From [Scytonema hofmanni] UTEX 2349 (GTDB lineage Bacteria > Cyanobacteriota > Cyanobacteriia > Cyanobacteriales > Nostocaceae), in NCBI RefSeq assembly GCF_000582685.1, contig NZ_KK073768.1:1922331-1986330 (forward strand): a stretch of 64,000 nt of DNA. Direction: 5' to 3'. Positions 59,905-64,000 of this stretch are shown here, one piece after another. Below the pieces are notes generated by a model. The model was given only the letters and a program-made list of their open reading frames with translations. It was not told the origin of the DNA and ran no database searches. Made by a program: the position numbers and the translations under genes. Each line of letters starts with the position of its first letter. Within the stretch, counting starts at the first letter, position 1.

Positions 59905-62658
59905 ATGATAGAAGATGAAGAACTCCGAAATCTATATAAAATTTCTGGCGAAGAATGTTTGCAGAAACTGGAAGCAGGTTTGCTGCATCTACAAAAACAC
60001 CCATTAGATGAAGCTACCTTGGAACGGTTGCGGCGAGAAGCTCACAGCCTCAAAGGAGACTCGAAAATTGTCGGGGTAGAAAATGTAGCTACCCTCACCC
60101 ATCAAGTTGAAGAGATTTTCTTAAGCATTAAACGGCGAGAGATTATTTTCAGCCCAGATGTGTGCGATCGCATGACTTACGGATTAGATGCGATCGGTCT
60201 ATTGATATACGAAGCTGTAACCGGTGAATCGACTGGGGTTGACACCGAACAGATACTTGACCAGTTGATGCAAGTATTTTTGGAGCCACAAATACACGAC
60301 ACTGGTACGGAAGTTGCTTCAATCGAGCTTCCTCCCATTCTTGTAACTAGTCTGGAGAATCTGCCCACGACGCTGACTTTAGTTGAAATCGCTCCAGAAG
60401 TTGAACAAGAACCGCAAACACTACTTACCACAACCACCCCCACAGCACAAATCAACGACAATGCTCCCCAACCAGCATTAAACTTTATACAAGATGAAGA
60501 ACTGCGAGATATTTATCAAGTTGCTAGCGAAGAACATTTAGACAAACTGGCAAATGGTTTGCAATATCTCCAAAAGCATCCATCAGACGAAGCTATTTTA
60601 GAACATTTGTTGCGGGAAGCTCACAGCCTTAAAGGAGATTCTAGAAGTGTTGGGGTAGAAAATGTTGTCATTCTCACCCATCAAGTTGAAGAGATTTTCT
60701 TAGGTATCAAAACAAGCGAGATAATTTTCAGCCCAGATGTGTGCGATCGCCTTTATCAAGGATTAGATGCGATCGGTCTTTTAGTATACGAAGCTGTAAC
60801 CGGTGAATCGAGTGGAATTGATACCGAACAAATACTTGACCAGTTGCTCGGAGCAGTTTCTACACCAACTATTCAGGAGTCCCTACCACTTCCTGTGAAA
60901 ACAGCAACTCAGCTTGACAAGGCTGAAATTGCTCAACCCTACAATATCGACACCATTCGCGTTCAAACTCGCCATTTCGATGCTTTAATGTCACAAGCTG
61001 AAGAACTAACACTTACCAAAACCGCTATAGCCCATACTGCCACTGAAATTGAGGCAATGGCAACTTTGTGGGAAGATTGGAAAGCTGTTTCTAGCCAAGA
61101 AAAATATCTTGATTCTTCATTCTTAAATACTAATCCCTACGTAGAACGCCTAGAAAAAACGATCAACTCTCTGAGAATTTCAACTCAGGAAAACAGCACC
61201 AAACTAGACATTATCGTTGGGGAATTAAGAGAAAAAATTTACACCCTACGGCTTGTACCCCTATCCACCGTATTTCAGTTGCTACCCCGCATAGTTAGGG
61301 ATTTAGCCAGACAACAATCAAAACAAGTGGAATTAATTATTGAAGGAGGAGAAACAACCGCTGATAAACGCATCCTCGAAGAAATCAAAGATTCCTTGAT
61401 GCACATGGTTCGCAATGCGATCGATCATGGCATTGAGACACCAGCCGAACGAGAACAACTCGGCAAAAGAGCGATCGCTACTATTTGGCTTAGAGGCTAC
61501 CGAACCGCCACTAACATCATAATTGAACTGGCAGACGATGGGCGAGGGCTAGACATCGAAAAGATAAAACAAACCGCAGTCAAGCGTGGACTTTACAGCC
61601 CAGAAGAACTAGAAATTATGACTCCAAGCCAGATTTATCCCCTAATCTTGGCTTCCGGCTTCTCAACCCGGACTTTTATTACAGAAATTTCTGGCAGAGG
61701 TATCGGGTTGGATGTAGTACGCACGAGCATCGAACGGCTGCAAGGTAATATTCAGATAGAATCAACCCCCGGACAAGGATGCACTTTCCGCATCCAGCTA
61801 AACACAACCTTGGGAATCATTAATGTAGTACTTTTAGAAGTTGAAGGTATTGTCCATGCTGTACCAATTGAGTTTGTGCAGAAGACTTTACTTATCTCTC
61901 AAGAGCAAATTTATATTACTGAAAATCGAGCAACTATTGACTTAGACGGTGAAACTGTTTCTGTTGCAAATCTAGCTGATTTGCTGGAACTTTCAAACTC
62001 TCCTGCTTTTGCTTACACCGCAAAAGAACAACAAAATAGCCGTCTACGTTCTTGTATTCTGCTGAAAGTGGGAGAAGAAAAATTTGGCTTGTTTGTCGAT
62101 CGCATTAAGCATACTCAAGAGATAGTAATCAAACCCCAAAGTCAGTTATTAAAACGGGTGCGTAATGTCATGGGAGCAACTATTCTCGGTTCAGGGGAAG
62201 TTTGCATGATTCTTAACCCTCCAGATTTACTCAAATCATTGCAGCAACAAAACACATCTGTAGTCTCTATCAAACCAAGGAAAATAATTCAAAGGAAACC
62301 TGTTATTCTCCTAGTAGAAGATTCTATCCCCGTTCGCACCCAAGAAAAACGGCTTTTGGAAAAAGCTGGATATGAAGTGGCGATCGCTGTGGATGGATTA
62401 GATGGTTATAACAAACTAAAAACCCGTGACTTTGATGCAGTCGTATCTGACGTGGAAATGCCCAATTTAGATGGATTGTCACTCACTGCCAAAATTCGTC
62501 AGGATCAAGAATATAAAGCATTGCCGATAATTTTAGTAACAACCCTTGCTACCGATGAGGATATCGCAAAAGGATCTGAAGCCGGAGCTAATGCATATAT
62601 CATCAAAAGTAATTTTAATCAAGATGTTTTATTAGAAATATTAGGAAGACTTGTTTGA
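59905..62658 (+). CDS. cheA: CheA-type hybrid histidine kinase with two Hpt domains and REC
   Basis: The 917-residue protein has Hpt1 (1-125, phospho-His47 in REAHSLKGDS) and Hpt2 (195-320, His240 in the same motif); the two are about 70% alike by eye, pointing to tandem duplication. A dimerisation/P3-like part (345-450) is followed by HATPase_c with HMVRNAIDHGIE (500-511), DDGRGLD (544-550) and SGRGIGLDVV. A CheW domain (about 637-780) and a receiver domain with Asp849 (VVSDVEMPN) complete it. It would phosphorylate itself, its receiver and the nearby CheB. The linkage to an MCP fits a chemosensory array for motility. Confidence 0.92.
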   Translation: MIEDEELRNLYKISGEECLQKLEAGLLHLQKHPLDEATLERLRREAHSLKGDSKIVGVENVATLTHQVEEIFLSIKRREIIFSPDVCDRMTYGLDAIGLLIYEAVTGESTGVDTEQILDQLMQVFLEPQIHDTGTEVASIELPPILVTSLENLPTTLTLVEIAPEVEQEPQTLLTTTTPTAQINDNAPQPALNFIQDEELRDIYQVASEEHLDKLANGLQYLQKHPSDEAILEHLLREAHSLKGDSRSVGVENVVILTHQVEEIFLGIKTSEIIFSPDVCDRLYQGLDAIGLLVYEAVTGESSGIDTEQILDQLLGAVSTPTIQESLPLPVKTATQLDKAEIAQPYNIDTIRVQTRHFDALMSQAEELTLTKTAIAHTATEIEAMATLWEDWKAVSSQEKYLDSSFLNTNPYVERLEKTINSLRISTQENSTKLDIIVGELREKIYTLRLVPLSTVFQLLPRIVRDLARQQSKQVELIIEGGETTADKRILEEIKDSLMHMVRNAIDHGIETPAEREQLGKRAIATIWLRGYRTATNIIIELADDGRGLDIEKIKQTAVKRGLYSPEELEIMTPSQIYPLILASGFSTRTFITEISGRGIGLDVVRTSIERLQGNIQIESTPGQGCTFRIQLNTTLGIINVVLLEVEGIVHAVPIEFVQKTLLISQEQIYITENRATIDLDGETVSVANLADLLELSNSPAFAYTAKEQQNSRLRSCILLKVGEEKFGLFVDRIKHTQEIVIKPQSQLLKRVRNVMGATILGSGEVCMILNPPDLLKSLQQQNTSVVSIKPRKIIQRKPVILLVEDSIPVRTQEKRLLEKAGYEVAIAVDGLDGYNKLKTRDFDAVVSDVEMPNLDGLSLTAKIRQDQEYKALPIILVTTLATDEDIAKGSEAGANAYIIKSNFNQDVLLEILGRLV

Positions 62659-62695
62659 TGGTTGATAGTTGATAGTTGATGGTTGATGGTTGATA
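62657..62695. repeat. TTGATGG/TTGATAG heptamers
   Basis: GGTTGAT and AGTTGAT units in tandem follow the CheA stop codon, which (as at 11623) is formed at the edge of the repeat. Complementary ACCACCAACAACTA units lie at 62828-62890. Confidence 0.8.
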
Positions 62696-62705
62696 GAAGA
62701 AATTG

Positions 62706-62810
62706 GGCGATTAGAAATCGCTACTACACAAACAAAGTCCACCTACGTGGACTTAATAAAATAACCCGCGTAGGCGGGTTTTGTCTGTGTAGCCGCGATT
62801 TCTAATCGCC
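62706..62810. repeat. 105-bp palindromic element
   Basis: GGCGATTAGAAATCGC and GCGATTTCTAATCGCC are perfect 16-bp terminal inverted repeats. Inside, AAAGTCCACCTACGTGGACTT and ACCCGCGTAGGCGGGT are smaller palindromes, and TACACA faces TGTGTA. A decayed relative is at 43616-43748. It separates cheA from cheB. Confidence 0.85.
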
Positions 62811-62901
62811 AGGGCTAAATAAAATTTTACCATCAACCACCAACAACTAACCACCAACAACCAACCACCAACAACTAACCACTAACCCCTAACCATAAAT
62901 A

Positions 62902-63963
62902 ATGCCTATTCGAGTTTTGTTAGTTGAAGATTCACGGATTGCTCTAGTAATTCTGAAAAGAATTCTGGACACGTCACCGGAGATTGAAGTAGTGGGAGAA
63001 GCTCATAATGGCTTAGAAGCTTTAACACTGATTCCCAAAGTTGAGCCAGATGTCATTTGTACAGACCTTCATATGCCTCAGATGGATGGTTTAGAATTTA
63101 CATTTCAAGTTATGGAGCTTTATCCTCGACCAATTCTAGTAATTAGTGTTTCGGTGCAGGAAGATGATACTAAACATGTTTTTCAGCTTTTAGAAGCAGG
63201 GGCAGTGGATATTTTTCCTAAGCCAACCGCAGGACTGGCAGCGGATAATGAGTTGTTTAAACGGGAGTTGATTAATAAGATAAAAATCCTATCTGGGGTA
63301 AGAGTATTTAGGAAAAAGCGAAAGTCCACCTCTCAACTAAAGAATTTAGAAGCTGACAATTTTTCTGATTTTGTTTATAAATCCTACATTCAACCAAAAA
63401 TAATAGTTATTGGTGCATCTACAGGTGGTCCCCAAGCCTTGAAAGAACTTTTCACTCAGCTATCAGGGGATTTTCCTGTGCCAGTGATTTGTGTGCAACA
63501 CATTTGTTTCGGTTTTTTAGAGGGATTAATTGATTGGTTAGCAACTAGTTGCCGATTGACAATTCAAATTGCTCAAGTTGGGGATATACCAAAACCAGGA
63601 AAGATTTATTTTCCAGCTGAACAGATGCATTTAGAATTGGATGCTTGGGGTCGATTTATTTGCTCTAATTCACCACTAGTGGCAGGACATCGACCTTCTG
63701 TAACAGTTTCATTTGAGTCTGTAGCCAAGTTTTATGGCAAGGCAACAGTGGGAATATTGTTAAGTGGTATGGGTAGAGATGGAGCAGATGGAATGCAAGC
63801 GATCGCTCAAGCTGGTGGTTTTACTATCGCGCAAGATGAAGCCACTTCTGTGGTGTTTGGAATGCCTAAAGAAGCAATTAATTTAGGAGCGGCAAAACAG
63901 ATTTTACCAATTCAGGCGATCGCACCAAGATTACTGGCTATGTTTCAAGATGAAACTTATTGA
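62902..63963 (+). CDS. cheB: Chemotaxis methylesterase/glutaminase CheB
   Basis: The 353-residue protein has a receiver domain (1-125) with phospho-Asp55 (ICTDLHMPQMDG) and Lys in FPKPTA. A linker leads to the methylesterase domain with the triad Ser173 (GASTGGP), His200 (VQHICFGF) and Asp293 (LSGMGRDGADGM). It removes methyl groups from MCP glutamates when phosphorylated, giving adaptation. No CheR was seen in the window; it may follow at the right edge. Confidence 0.93.
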   Translation: MPIRVLLVEDSRIALVILKRILDTSPEIEVVGEAHNGLEALTLIPKVEPDVICTDLHMPQMDGLEFTFQVMELYPRPILVISVSVQEDDTKHVFQLLEAGAVDIFPKPTAGLAADNELFKRELINKIKILSGVRVFRKKRKSTSQLKNLEADNFSDFVYKSYIQPKIIVIGASTGGPQALKELFTQLSGDFPVPVICVQHICFGFLEGLIDWLATSCRLTIQIAQVGDIPKPGKIYFPAEQMHLELDAWGRFICSNSPLVAGHRPSVTVSFESVAKFYGKATVGILLSGMGRDGADGMQAIAQAGGFTIAQDEATSVVFGMPKEAINLGAAKQILPIQAIAPRLLAMFQDETY

Positions 63964-63980
63964 TATGTGGAGAGAATAAA

Positions 63981-64000
63981 GTGTCAAAGGCAGAATTTTT
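63981..64000 (+). CDS. Start of a further gene, cut by the window edge
   Basis: GTG at 63981 is preceded by GGAGAG at 6-7 bases and opens a frame VSKAEF. It is 17 bp after cheB, so it probably belongs to the same operon. The product cannot be told. Confidence 0.35.

Overview
The window looks like a chromosome segment of a filamentous, heterocyst-forming cyanobacterium (Nostocales-like). The main evidence is an intact hetR at 32307-33206. Supporting evidence is the very frequent HIP1 octamer GCGATCGC, many heptanucleotide tandem repeats between genes, a cyanobacteriochrome histidine kinase, a Tic55/PaO-type Rieske oxygenase, a VTE6-like phytyl-phosphate kinase and a Get3d-type ATPase. No rRNA or tRNA gene was recognised.

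Layout. 0-6 kb: the end of a frameshifted ISAs1-type transposase, a 21-bp repeat array, a NADAR-domain protein, a CinA-like protein, an RtcB-type RNA ligase, a TerB-like protein and dnaN. 6-13 kb (minus strand): a three-GAF cyanobacteriochrome kinase, Get3d, a DUF2358 protein, a heptamer array, an unknown protein and a DUF2887/Rpn-type nuclease. 13-22 kb: leuS, whose stop codon lies in what looks like an IS200/IS605 right end; a GNAT protein; an overlapping sugar kinase and nucleotidyltransferase pair; a metallophosphoesterase; and an S66 LD-carboxypeptidase. 22-32 kb: Lin0512 and DUF3598 proteins, a Rieske oxygenase, PrxQ/BCP, an alcohol dehydrogenase, a Pit phosphate permease and an EamA transporter with a long repeat region. 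32-36 kb: hetR, a secreted Cys-rich protein, rpsD and moaA. 36-41 kb: a secreted trypsin-like protease and a secreted TPR-CHAT protein, with palindromic repeat elements around them. 41-44 kb: a GNAT-like protein and a second Rieske oxygenase.

44-48 kb is the most unusual part. An IscB/IsrB-family (RRXRR, PLMP-motif) protein without an HNH domain has lost the RuvC-I Asp. It is preceded by a candidate HEARO/omega RNA, which directly abuts the domain V end of a full-length group II intron encoding an RT/maturase/HNH protein. 48-52 kb: an ABC exporter with a cNMP-binding domain and a degenerate C39 domain, overlapping a parvulin-like gene, as in peptide-export operons. 52-57 kb: a decayed Rpn/DUF4351-type pseudogene, a VTE6 homologue, a DUF4160/DUF2442 pair, an orphan antitoxin-like gene, a VOC protein, a lipase-like hydrolase, an Ala/Lys-rich small protein and rsmE. 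57-64 kb: a chemotaxis-type cluster of MCP, CheA (two Hpt domains, CheW and REC) and CheB, with the start of a further gene at the edge.

A second theme is the density of short mobile and palindromic repeats. They include a composite GTAGAGACGT element in about ten copies, a 135-bp MITE with a clear 10-bp target duplication, and 7-, 21-, 33- and 96-bp tandem arrays. Several have entered coding sequence in frame: the CHAT protein, the Pit permease, the ABC exporter and the IsrB-like protein. All functional calls come from reading motifs by eye; no database search was run.
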